DNA of 64,000 nucleotides, taken from NCBI RefSeq assembly GCF_900184935.1, contig NZ_FXYE01000001.1:992001-1056000 (forward strand). The letters are read 5' to 3'. The notes beneath the pieces were generated by a model. It was given only the letters and a program-made list of their open reading frames with translations. It was not told where the DNA came from and did no database searches. Origin of the DNA: Actibacterium lipolyticum. Its GTDB lineage: Bacteria; Pseudomonadota; Alphaproteobacteria; Rhodobacterales; Rhodobacteraceae. The position numbers were made by a program, and so were the translations under genes. Shown one piece after another: positions 33,900 through 41,904 of this stretch. Each line of letters opens with the position of its first letter. The first letter of the stretch is position 1.

Positions 33900-34793
33900 A
33901 TGAGCAACTACGCAAATCTTCCCGCACCGAGTCCCGAAGGGGGCATGAACCGGTATCTTCAGGAAATTCGCAAATTTCCTCTGCTAGAGCCGGAAGAAGA
34001 ATATATGCTGGCGAAACGCTGGGTCGATCATCAGGATACCGACGCAGCGCACCGTATGGTGACGTCGCACCTGCGATTGGCGGCCAAGATCGCCATGGGT
34101 TATCGCGGCTATGGCTTGCCACAGGCCGAAGTGATTTCCGAAGCAAACGTGGGCCTTATGCAGGCTGTGAAACGATTTGACCCGGAAAAAGGCTTCCGTC
34201 TGGCGACCTATGCGATGTGGTGGATCCGCGCCTCGATTCAGGAATACATCCTGCGGTCGTGGTCGTTGGTAAAGCTTGGCACGACGTCGGCGCAAAAGAA
34301 GCTGTTCTTTAACCTGCGCAAAGCAAAAGCCCGTATCGGCGCGTTGGAAGAGGGCGATATGCGCCCCGAAAACGTTGCCAAAATCGCGAATGATTTGAAC
34401 GTGACAGAGGCCGAGGTTATTTCGATGAACCGTCGCCTGTCGGGCGGGGACGCGTCGCTGAATGCGACCGTGGGTTCAGATGGCGATACCACGACCCAGT
34501 GGCAGGATTGGCTGGAAGATGAAGACGCCGATCAGGCCGAGGCCTATGCCGAAAAGGACGAACTGGAAAGCCGCCGCGAGATGTTGGTTGAGGCGATGGG
34601 CGTCCTGAACGATCGCGAAAAGGACATCCTGATGCAAAGACGTCTTCAGGATCAGCCTGTCACGCTTGAAGACCTATCCGGGGTCTATGGCGTCAGCCGC
34701 GAACGTATCCGCCAGATCGAAGTGCGGGCGTTCGAGAAGCTGCAAAAACGCATGACCGAACTTGCACGCAGCAAAGGCATGGTCCCTGCCTGA
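33900..34793 (+). CDS. rpoH: RNA polymerase sigma factor RpoH
   Basis: 297 residues. Heat-shock sigma factor. Region 2 is FPLLEPEEEYMLAKRW through LISEANVGLMQAV-type and YAMWWIRASIQEYIL; the RpoH box AQKKLFFNLRKAK at 131-143 is diagnostic. Region 4 ends [17 protein letters not shown]. Alphaproteobacteria often have two RpoH paralogues; which one this is cannot be decided here. Ends with a terminator at 34823. Confidence 0.96.
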   Translation: MSNYANLPAPSPEGGMNRYLQEIRKFPLLEPEEEYMLAKRWVDHQDTDAAHRMVTSHLRLAAKIAMGYRGYGLPQAEVISEANVGLMQAVKRFDPEKGFRLATYAMWWIRASIQEYILRSWSLVKLGTTSAQKKLFFNLRKAKARIGALEEGDMRPENVAKIANDLNVTEAEVISMNRRLSGGDASLNATVGSDGDTTTQWQDWLEDEDADQAEAYAEKDELESRREMLVEAMGVLNDREKDILMQRRLQDQPVTLEDLSGVYGVSRERIRQIEVRAFEKLQKRMTELARSKGMVPA

Positions 34794-34822
34794 TTAAAAA
34801 TTGGGCAATCTGAGAAAAGAGG

Positions 34823-34856
34823 AAGCCCCGCAACTTGTTTTGCGGGGCTTTTTTCA
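34823..34856 (+). terminator. Intrinsic terminator of rpoH
   Basis: AAGCCCCGCAA (34823-34833) pairs with TTGCGGGGCTT (34840-34850), followed by TTTT. Strong GC stem with U-tail. Confidence 0.93.
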
Positions 34857-34952
34857 ACTTGTCGTCGAATTTTTGAAAATCGCGTATACTGTTGTCTCAG
34901 GCCAATATGCTTGTTTTTGGATTGGTCGGTGTTTGGGAATGGTGTGTGTGGA

Positions 34953-35768
34953 ATGCATAGGGACGATGAAGCAAAGGCTGTCCGTGCGGCCGACGCTGTG
35001 TTGCGGCGGGCGATGCTTGCTGCGATGGGGCAAAACGGCGACGTTGACCGGCTGAAATATGAAGAGCAGTTGGATATGGCGCGTGCGCTGATGCGCGGGA
35101 ACCCAGACGCGCTGATCGAACTTGAAAAGAACGCGCTGTTCAGGATTGAAACAGAAGGGCATTTGCACTTCTCAGATTCCGCTGGTGTGACCACTGCGAC
35201 GTCGGGAACCGTCGCGTTGAACGAGCCACCCATCGCCGCCGCCTTTGCCGAGGATGGTCTGGATCCGCGCTATATCGGCTTGCGTGACGCGATAAAGGGC
35301 GGTGTTCTTCTCAGGGTCGAGGCGGAACTCCCAGGGCTTGATCTTAACCTTTGGCACGGTGCGATGGCCCGCGCCCCATTGTTCTGGGCGGTCGAGGCTG
35401 AAACACGATCTGCACCAATCGTGCGGTTGCTTTTGGAACATGGGGCCGATGCCGCGCTAATTGATGATGCTGGGCGCAGCACGCTTCAAATTTGTGCCGA
35501 GGCCGCCGCGTGGGGCGATACGACGGAGGAGCTGCGTGAAATCATAATTCTGCTTGTCCACTCAGGTGCAGCGCCTCGTTTGAAGGCACGGGATGGGTTC
35601 AGCCCGTTGGCGGCCTTTACGGCCATTCTAACGGCGGCACAGTCGACCTCTCGAAAAGACGAAGATTCGATTCACCGACGGATTAGTTGGCTGTCGGAAA
35701 TCTGTGCTCTTCTGGAACGTGGTGATCGTGACGAACAGGACTGGCGAAGCAGGTTTCAATCGGTCTAG
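34953..35768 (+). CDS. Ankyrin-repeat-like protein, unknown
   Basis: 271 residues from ATG 34953; a start at 34911 is in frame but without RBS. Residues about 150-235 have ankyrin-like helices: PLFWAVEAETRSAPIVRLLLEHGADAALID and STLQICAEA...IIILLVHSGAAPRLKARDGFSPLAAF, the usual G-A-D/x turns. The N-terminal part is helical and charged (RAADAVLRRAMLAAMGQ). No signal peptide. Probably a protein-binding scaffold; partner unknown. The next gene starts 24 bases later, so they may be co-transcribed. Confidence 0.72.
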   Translation: MHRDDEAKAVRAADAVLRRAMLAAMGQNGDVDRLKYEEQLDMARALMRGNPDALIELEKNALFRIETEGHLHFSDSAGVTTATSGTVALNEPPIAAAFAEDGLDPRYIGLRDAIKGGVLLRVEAELPGLDLNLWHGAMARAPLFWAVEAETRSAPIVRLLLEHGADAALIDDAGRSTLQICAEAAAWGDTTEELREIIILLVHSGAAPRLKARDGFSPLAAFTAILTAAQSTSRKDEDSIHRRISWLSEICALLERGDRDEQDWRSRFQSV

Positions 35769-35792
35769 GTTGCCCGAAACTGGGAGGAAACG

Positions 35793-36761
35793 ATGACTGA
35801 TCCGATACGCTGGGGTATTCTGGGCGCGGCCAATTTCGCGCTGAAACATATGGCACCCGCCATTCACACCGCGAAGGGGGCGAAACTGGCTGCCCTTGCA
35901 ACCAGTTCTGCGGAAAAGGCTGACCCGTTCCGCGAATTTTGCCCCGATTTGAAGGTGTATGAAAGCTACGACCAGTTGCTTGCAGACCCTGATATCGATG
36001 CGGTTTACATCCCGTTGCCCAATTCGCTGCATGTTGAGTGGGCGAAAAAGGTTCTGAACGCGGGCAAGCATGTACTGTGCGAAAAGCCGATTGCGATGAA
36101 GGCCGATGAAATTAATGAATTGATCGCGTTGCGTGACGCCACGGGCCTTTTGGCAGCAGAGGCTTACATGATCGTTCATCATCCCCAATGGCAGCGCGTA
36201 AAGGAATTGGTGGCGGAAGGGGGCATTGGCGAACTGCGCCATGTGAATGGTTTGTTTACTTATGACAATTCCGCTGACCCCGGGAATATCCGGAACAAGC
36301 CCGGAACTGGCGGCGGCGGCATTCCGGATATTGGCGTTTACACCTTTGGATCGACCCGGTTTGTCACCGGGCAGGAACCGCAAAGTGTTTCGGCCCATGT
36401 CACTTGGGAAAACGGCGTCGATGTGAAGGCTGAGGTTAACGCTCAATTCAACGGGTTCAGCTTCTTCTCGGTTCTGTCGATGCGGATGCAGCCTTGGCAA
36501 GAAATGGTGTTTCACGGCACGAAGGGTGTAATTCGCCTGTCCGCGCCCTTTAATCCGTTGGTCTTTGGCGAAGCGCGTATCGAACATCGCCGCAACGATG
36601 GTTCGACCGTGGTGGAAACCTTCCCCAGCGCCAATCACTACGTTCTGCAGGTTGAGGCATTCTGCAACAGCGTGCGCACCGGGGCACCCTATGCTTGGAC
36701 GTTGGAAAACGCGCGTGGGACGCAGAAAATGATCGATCAGGTGTTCGCAGCCGCAAACTAA
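35793..36761 (+). CDS. Gfo/Idh/MocA-family oxidoreductase
   Basis: 322 residues; GGGAGG upstream of the ATG. N-terminal Rossmann domain with RWGILGAANFA for NAD(P), then DAVYIPLPNSLHVEWAKKVL and GKHVLCEKPIAM, the EKP motif with the catalytic Lys. The second domain has GGGGIPDIGVYT. Family members oxidise or reduce sugars, inositols, or dihydrodiols; the closest look is to the dehydrogenases near trans-dihydrodiol/D-xylose dehydrogenase, substrate unknown. Confidence 0.9.
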   Translation: MTDPIRWGILGAANFALKHMAPAIHTAKGAKLAALATSSAEKADPFREFCPDLKVYESYDQLLADPDIDAVYIPLPNSLHVEWAKKVLNAGKHVLCEKPIAMKADEINELIALRDATGLLAAEAYMIVHHPQWQRVKELVAEGGIGELRHVNGLFTYDNSADPGNIRNKPGTGGGGIPDIGVYTFGSTRFVTGQEPQSVSAHVTWENGVDVKAEVNAQFNGFSFFSVLSMRMQPWQEMVFHGTKGVIRLSAPFNPLVFGEARIEHRRNDGSTVVETFPSANHYVLQVEAFCNSVRTGAPYAWTLENARGTQKMIDQVFAAAN

Positions 36762-36838
36762 AGGTTTGCGATGGGTCAAGGCATCCTCTTTTGGCTTGTG
36801 GCACGGTGATCCCGTGAAACAAGCCTTTGGAGGGGCCG

Positions 36839-37273
36839 ATGAAAGCCAAACGTACATTCCTTTTGCTGGCCAATGAACACGAGGCCCGGTTTTTTGAAAA
36901 CGATGGTCCGGGCCACGGACTAACCGAACTTGGCGGCATGAAGCACGGCGAGCCTGTTCGCTATGCTGATATTCCGGGTCGCTCTCAAGGGTCGGGCGGA
37001 ATGGCGCGCCACGGGTTTGATCGTGCTGCGTCCGAACGCGAACAGGGACGCGCCGCATTTGCCGTCGAAGTATTAGAAGCGGTAAAACAGTTCTGGGACG
37101 ATGGTCGTTTCGATCAGTTTATTATGTCGGCATCGCCCAAGATGCTGGGCGAACTGCGCAGCGACCTTAGCGCCGATATGCGCAAAGTCTTGCTTGGTGA
37201 CAAAGACAAAGACCTGTTGAAACTTGCACCTTTGGATCTGCCCGCCCATTTCGATGATATGATCGTATTTTGA
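36839..37273 (+). CDS. Host attachment family protein
   Basis: 144 residues from ATG 36839 (TGGAGGGG upstream). Small alpha/beta fold of the Host_attach family named after an Agrobacterium protein implicated in attachment to plant cells. Sequence KAKRTFLLLANEHEARFFEND, ASEREQGRAAFAVEVLEAV and ASPKMLGELRSDLS are the three conserved blocks. The fold resembles release-factor-like (baeRF) domains, and the name should not be taken as proof of a role in attachment. Overlaps the 5' side of the DUF4389 gene's leader. Confidence 0.85.
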   Translation: MKAKRTFLLLANEHEARFFENDGPGHGLTELGGMKHGEPVRYADIPGRSQGSGGMARHGFDRAASEREQGRAAFAVEVLEAVKQFWDDGRFDQFIMSASPKMLGELRSDLSADMRKVLLGDKDKDLLKLAPLDLPAHFDDMIVF

Positions 37274-37284
37274 CGGAGAGCATT

Positions 37285-37602
37285 ATGAATGACGAAACCA
37301 TCCCACCCGAAGACGAACCCGTTCCTTTAACAGAAGAGTCAAAGCCGCCCGAATATGCCAAACGCGACGGTATTTGGTTGCGCGGGCTTTGGATGATCAT
37401 CCTTGCGATATTGTTCGCCGTCGCCGAGACCATTTTGTGGGTTTGCGCTTTGGTTCAATTCGGCTGGTTGCTGTTCACCAAGGAACGCAATCAGTTCATC
37501 GTTGATTTTGGCAAGCAACTGGGCAGCTGGTTGACCAAAACGGCTGAATTTCAAACCGGGGTGAGCGAGGAAAAACCCTTTCCTTGGACCGCTTGGAAAT
37601 AA
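37285..37602 (+). CDS. DUF4389 membrane protein
   Basis: 105 residues from ATG 37285 with GGAGAGC upstream, 11 bases after the host-attachment gene, so probably one operon. Acidic Pro-rich N-terminus, one or two membrane helices (about 39-70: GLWMIILAILFAVAETILWV) and the typical KERNQFIVDFGKQLGSWL segment. Function unknown. Confidence 0.8.
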   Translation: MNDETIPPEDEPVPLTEESKPPEYAKRDGIWLRGLWMIILAILFAVAETILWVCALVQFGWLLFTKERNQFIVDFGKQLGSWLTKTAEFQTGVSEEKPFPWTAWK

Positions 37603-37791
37603 GGTCAGTTGGGCAGGCGTGCGCGCAGGACGCTTGCGCACCTGCGCCTTGGCGGAAACGGGGTAGGGCGCGCGCAGCGCAACCGCGTTACGACCCTTTT
37701 CGACGATAGAGGGTACAAACAGGAAACAGCCCGCGATGCCGGTCACCGCGGCAGCCAGAATGATTCCGAATAGCCATTTGACGATTTTGAT
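37603..37791 (-). pseudogene. Remnant of a membrane dipeptidase (peptidase M19-like) N-terminus
   Basis: Reading leftward from 37791 gives a membrane anchor KIVKWLFGIILAAAVTGIAG, then a stretch VPSIVEKGRNAVALRAPYPV. This resembles, from memory, the anchor and first residues of Roseobacter membrane dipeptidases, whose catalytic domain should follow. Here the similarity stops after about 55 codons, the frame then continues without family character into the end of the DUF4389 gene. No start codon is present: the codon where ATG would be expected (37789-37791) is ATC. I read it as a decayed gene fragment. Confidence 0.5.
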
Positions 37792-37952
37792 CCTGCCCGC
37801 CCAAGCTGTTTCATTCAGCAGCTTAAACTGGGAACTCTAAAACGGGCTCGTCGGACGTTAGGGAAAAGGCGTTGTTGCTGTCAAAACGCTTCTCACAAAC
37901 GGTTGGGCGGACTGCGCCGCCCGCATAGCGAGATGACCCAAAGGGGCAGAGC
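37792..37952. other. Intergenic stretch between dipeptidase remnant and pepF
   Basis: No open reading frame, RNA or repeat recognised. Together with the remnant it makes the 385-base interval between the DUF4389 gene and pepF. Confidence 0.4.
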
Positions 37953-37981
37953 GGTACAGCGCGGGCGTGCCGCGCTGTACC
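37953..37981 (-). terminator. Long hairpin after pepF
   Basis: GGTACAGCGCGG (37953-37964), loop GCGTG, CCGCGCTGTACC (37970-37981): 12 perfect base pairs, starting 6 bases after the pepF stop. On neither strand does a U-run follow, so it may protect the mRNA end or act with Rho rather than be a classic terminator. Confidence 0.6.
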
Positions 37982-37987
37982 GGGTGA

Positions 37988-39811
37988 TCAATCTTCCATC
38001 GCTTCCAGTTCGTCGATCATACCTGAAATCATGCTAAGACCCTTGTCCCAGAATTTGGGGTCCGACGCGTCAAGGCCGAACGGGGCAAGCAGTTCTTTGT
38101 GGTGCTTGGATCCGCCCGCTTTCAGCATGGCGAAGTATTTGTCTTGGAAGTCTGCGTCGCCCTCTTCGTAAACGGCGTAAAGCGCGTTCACCAAGCCGTC
38201 GCCGAACGCGTATGCGTACACGTAGAAGGGCGAGTGGACGAAGTGCGGGATGTAGGCCCAGAAGGTTTCATACCCGTCCATGAAGTTGAATACAGGGCCA
38301 AGGCTTTCGGCCTGAACGCTCATCCACAGGGCGTTGATGTCGTCCGGCGTCAGCTCTCCGGTGCGGCGGGCGTCGTGCAGTTTGCATTCGAAGTCATAAA
38401 ACGCGATCTGGCGCACGACCGTGTTGATCATGTCTTCGACCTTGCCAGCCAGCAGGGTCTTACGCTCTTCCTTCGTCTTGGCGTTTTCCAGCAGCTTGCG
38501 GAAGGTCAGCATCTCGCCAAACACCGAAGCCGTCTCGGCCAGCGTCAGTGGGGTGGAAGCCAGCAATTCACCCTGACCTGCGGCCAGAACCTGATGCACG
38601 CCGTGGCCAAGCTCATGCGCAAGGGTCATGACATCACGCGGTTTACCAAGGTAGTTGAGCATCACATAGGGGTGCACATCGACAACCGTGGGGTGGGCGA
38701 ATGCGCCGGGGGCTTTGCCCGGTTTCACGCCCGCGTCGATCCAGCCCTTGGTAAAAAACGGCTCTGCGATTTCGGCCATTTTGGGAGAGAAGTCGGCATA
38801 GGCGTCCATCACTGTTTTCTGCGCGGTTTCCCAGTCAACAGTCTTGGGCTCTTCGATGGGCAGGGGCGCGTTACGGTCCCATACTTCCATCGTGTCCAGG
38901 CCCATCCACTTGGCTTTCAGCGCATAATAGCGGTGGGAAAGCTTTGGATAGGCGGCAACAACGGCGTTGCGCAGTGCTTCGACCACTTCTGGTTCTACAT
39001 GGTTGGACAGGTGGCGGCCGGTTTGCGGTGTGGGCATGCCGCGCCAGCGGTCTTCGACCTCTTTTTCCTTGGAAAGCGTGTTGTGGACGCGGGAAAAGAG
39101 TTTGACGTTCTCGCCGAATACCTCGGCCAGTTCGCGCGCGCCTGCCTCGCGCTTTGCGCGGTCGGGATCGGTTAGCAGGTTCAGCGTGCCTTCGATGTTC
39201 AGCTCTTCGCCGTCTACGTTAAAGGTCAGCCCGGCGATGGTTTCGTCAAACAGCTTGTTCCACGCGGCGGCCCCGACGACCGATTGGTCATGCAGGAACT
39301 TTTCCAACTCATCCGACAGCTGATAGGGGCGCATGGCGCGCAGGCGTTCGAAGATCGGCTTGTAGCGGGCCAGATCGCCATTCGCATCGAACAACGCATC
39401 AAGCTGTTCGTCGGGGATGCGGTTGATTTCAAGCGTGTAAAAGACCAGCGGCGTGGTGAACGTGGTGATCTTGTCCTGACAATCTGAAAAGAACTTCGCC
39501 CGTTCGGCGTCCGTGGTGTTCTGATAATAACGCAGGCCCGCGAATGACATGATGCGCCCGCCAATCACATCGATCCGTTCATAACGCAGCACACAGTCCA
39601 GCATGCCCTTGGCATCCAGACCGGCCAGCTTGCCTTCGTAATCTGCGGCGAAATCGGCGCAGGCTTTTTCCAGCCAGTCCATGTCACGTTTCAGTTCGGG
39701 GGCGTCTTCGCTTTGGTAAAGGTCGGTCAAATCCCATTCGGGCAGATCACCGAAGCTGGCGCCCGACGAAGCATTGGCATCAAAGACGGGGGTAGGGTGG
39801 GTGAAACGCAT
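37988..39811 (-). CDS. pepF: Oligoendopeptidase F (M3 family)
   Basis: 607 residues from ATG 39811 (AGAGG upstream); the frame begins at 39868 but without RBS. Zinc metallopeptidase that degrades short peptides in the cytoplasm. HELGH at 399-403 holds the two zinc His and the catalytic Glu; LAETASVFGEM just after supplies the third ligand Glu. Also DVHPYVMLNYLGKPRDVMTL and the C-terminal YAYAFGDGLVNALYAVYEEG. Length as expected. Monocistronic. Confidence 0.95.
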   Translation of the reverse strand: MRFTHPTPVFDANASSGASFGDLPEWDLTDLYQSEDAPELKRDMDWLEKACADFAADYEGKLAGLDAKGMLDCVLRYERIDVIGGRIMSFAGLRYYQNTTDAERAKFFSDCQDKITTFTTPLVFYTLEINRIPDEQLDALFDANGDLARYKPIFERLRAMRPYQLSDELEKFLHDQSVVGAAAWNKLFDETIAGLTFNVDGEELNIEGTLNLLTDPDRAKREAGARELAEVFGENVKLFSRVHNTLSKEKEVEDRWRGMPTPQTGRHLSNHVEPEVVEALRNAVVAAYPKLSHRYYALKAKWMGLDTMEVWDRNAPLPIEEPKTVDWETAQKTVMDAYADFSPKMAEIAEPFFTKGWIDAGVKPGKAPGAFAHPTVVDVHPYVMLNYLGKPRDVMTLAHELGHGVHQVLAAGQGELLASTPLTLAETASVFGEMLTFRKLLENAKTKEERKTLLAGKVEDMINTVVRQIAFYDFECKLHDARRTGELTPDDINALWMSVQAESLGPVFNFMDGYETFWAYIPHFVHSPFYVYAYAFGDGLVNALYAVYEEGDADFQDKYFAMLKAGGSKHHKELLAPFGLDASDPKFWDKGLSMISGMIDELEAMED

Positions 39812-40008
39812 GACGAACCTCTTTTTCCGTTTGTCCATGACATATGCAGGTGAGGGCCGGGTATTCAAGCGGAAGAGGTCGAAACAGGCGTTGCGGGCAC
39901 CGGGACGCGCGTTGTCGCGCTTCAGAATAGTCGAAATAGCGGAAACGTGCGCTTAGCCCATGATGTGGCGCTTTCGCTCGGCTGGGGTCTGAATGTATTG
40001 GCCGCCTG

Positions 40009-40971
40009 TTAGGCGCTGGCCCGCAAACCTGCGCCGGTCTCGGGGCTGTCTTCGAAGAAGGCCGTCATCTGATCAAAGAACTGCGTCCGTGTGCCAGTCT
40101 CTTCCATGATGACCTCATGGCGGGCATTGGGAAAGCCGACCAGTTTACCGTTTGGCCACCGGCGCATACGGTCTTCGATCGCAGTCGGGCAAACGATGCT
40201 TTCTTCGCCCCCCAGAAACGTAATCGCCGGGGTCGCAGGCGACGCACGCCGAGAAAGCTCTGCGTTTTCACGCAAAGCTTCGTGCAGCCACCGCAGGCTT
40301 GGCCCGCCTAGCGAAAGCTCTGGGTAGGTCGAAATCTGCGTTTTCATATAGCTGAACATGTCGGCGTCGGTTGTCAGGTCGTTACCTTCGAACGGGGCCG
40401 CCGCCACATATGAGATAGCTTTTGTTCCCGGTGCAAAATTCGCGCCAAGGCCAAGGGGGCGGCTAACATAACCAATCACCCGCGCAGCGGGGCGCACCAG
40501 TGTGGACATTTGGATATCCCACATGGGTGCAGAAAAAGCAGCTGCGCGAACATCCATGCCGTCCATCAAGGCGCGCAAGCCAATGCAACCGCCCATAGAA
40601 TGGGCAATCAGATAGTGCGGACCCGGTAGGTTAAGCGCCGGAAGTGCGGCATTTAGCGCGGCGATATCAAGTTGATAGTCCTGAAACCGACCAACAAAGC
40701 CAACAGCGCGTTCGGGTACCAGCCTGTCGGCCAGCCCTTGCCCGCGCCAATCAATCGCGACGCAGGAATAACCGCGCTGACGAAGATCCTCAGCAGCGCG
40801 GCCATATTTTTCGACATATTCGGTGCGGCCAGGGAACAACAGAACCGTTCCCCTATCCCCACCATTCCAAACGGCAATGCGAATACGCACGTCGTCTGAC
40901 GTTGAAAGCCAATAGGCGCTTGCGCCCTCTGGCCCGTCGGCCACATCCTTGAAAAACGGTGCAGCCTCCAT
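40009..40971 (-). CDS. Alpha/beta hydrolase (monoglyceride-lipase/lysophospholipase-like)
   Basis: 320 residues. Nucleophile elbow AHSMGG, oxyanion region LLFPGRTEYVEKY, acid/His region FLGGEESIVCPTAIEDR and FPNARHEVIMEE with the catalytic His. The pattern (SWRGQGLADR-type strand IDWRGQGLA) is that of Serine aminopeptidase S33/lysophospholipase PldB-like enzymes. Starts 3 bases after the SCP2 gene's stop, so they form an operon, consistent with a lipid-related job. No signal peptide. Confidence 0.87.
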   Translation of the reverse strand: MEAAPFFKDVADGPEGASAYWLSTSDDVRIRIAVWNGGDRGTVLLFPGRTEYVEKYGRAAEDLRQRGYSCVAIDWRGQGLADRLVPERAVGFVGRFQDYQLDIAALNAALPALNLPGPHYLIAHSMGGCIGLRALMDGMDVRAAAFSAPMWDIQMSTLVRPAARVIGYVSRPLGLGANFAPGTKAISYVAAAPFEGNDLTTDADMFSYMKTQISTYPELSLGGPSLRWLHEALRENAELSRRASPATPAITFLGGEESIVCPTAIEDRMRRWPNGKLVGFPNARHEVIMEETGTRTQFFDQMTAFFEDSPETGAGLRASA

Positions 40972-40974
40972 GAC

Positions 40975-41262
40975 TTAGCCGATCACTGTGCCAAGCTTCA
41001 TGGCCAAGCCCATGTCGCCATCAACCGAAAGTTTGCCGGTCATAAAGGCGGCAGTCGGGTTCAAGTCGCCCGTCATCATCGCCTGAAATGTTTCCGCGTC
41101 AGCAGTCAGTGTTACTTCGGCGTCGTCGTCGCTAGCGCGCGCGCCGCTTTCATCCACAACGATGGCACCTTCGCCTTCGATCATGAATTTGGCGGTGCCG
41201 TCAAAGCCACCATCCATCTTTTCATTAAGCGCTTTTACTGCTGCTTCGATCACATCACTCAT
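40975..41262 (-). CDS. SCP2 sterol-carrier-like protein
   Basis: 95 residues from ATG 41262 (TTGGAGG upstream). SCP2 fold: IEAAVKALNEKMDGGFDGTAKF, GEGAIVVDESGARASDDDAEVTL, then MMTGDLNPTAAFMTGKLSVDGD. The hydrophobic tunnel binds acyl chains or other lipids; bacterial homologues often work with a partner enzyme. Here the partner is likely the downstream hydrolase. Divergent from the TPR gene. Confidence 0.9.
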   Translation of the reverse strand: MSDVIEAAVKALNEKMDGGFDGTAKFMIEGEGAIVVDESGARASDDDAEVTLTADAETFQAMMTGDLNPTAAFMTGKLSVDGDMGLAMKLGTVIG

Positions 41263-41331
41263 GCCGTTCCTCCAATTGTGAGCTGCGGAGCTCTTGGTTT
41301 TCTCCGCCAATGTATTACTCTTCTAAGTGTT

Positions 41332-41892
41332 ATGGTATCCCTTCGATTCATTCTCAATTGTATCGTAGCGGCATTTTTGCTGCAGGGGCTGGCGATTGTG
41401 CCGGTTTCCGCCGACGAGTCACGGCTTGATGAGCTGTTTGATACCCTGCGTGAACCTGACTTGCCCAACTGGCAAATGGTCGAAGATGAGATTTGGTCAG
41501 AATGGTCCAAATCCGGCTCTGCCTCGATGGATCTGTTGTTGCAACGGGGCCGCGACGCGATGGAGCAGGAGAACTTTGTTCTCGCGATTGAGCATCTGAC
41601 AGCACTGACAGACCACGCGCCCGATTTCGCCGAAGGTTTCAATGCGCGGGCAACCGCGTATTTCCGTCACGGTCTGTTTGGCCCTGCCATGGCAGATATT
41701 GAGCGTGCCCTAAGCCTGAACCCCAATCACTTCGGCGCGATGATCGGTTTAGGGGCCGTCATGGAAGAGCTTGGCTATCCAGAAAAAGCCTTGGCTGCGT
41801 TCCGCGCTGCCCACGCTATACATCCCAACGAGCCCGACATAAAAGATGCGGTCGAGCGGTTGGAAAAAAGCGTTTCCGGCATCACAATTTAA
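41332..41892 (+). CDS. Exported TPR-repeat protein
   Basis: 186 residues from ATG 41332; a GTG at 41278 is possible but overlaps the SCP2 promoter area. Signal peptide at 1-27 (SLRFILNCIVAAFLLQGLA...SADE). Tetratricopeptide repeats cover about 70-175 (AIEHLTALTDHAPDFAEGFNARATAYF, AMADIERALSLNPNHFGAMIGLG, ALAAFRAAHAIHPNE). Periplasmic protein-interaction role likely; partner unknown. Confidence 0.85.
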   Translation: MVSLRFILNCIVAAFLLQGLAIVPVSADESRLDELFDTLREPDLPNWQMVEDEIWSEWSKSGSASMDLLLQRGRDAMEQENFVLAIEHLTALTDHAPDFAEGFNARATAYFRHGLFGPAMADIERALSLNPNHFGAMIGLGAVMEELGYPEKALAAFRAAHAIHPNEPDIKDAVERLEKSVSGITI

Positions 41893-41904
41893 AGGGCCAC
41901 CACA

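Noticed and set aside
35628-37058. Minus-strand open frame of 476 codons
   Set aside because: Covers the Gfo/Idh/MocA gene and ends of two others in antisense; those genes have clear motifs, this one none.
38099-39175. Plus-strand open frame of 358 codons
   Set aside because: Antisense of pepF, which has intact catalytic motifs.
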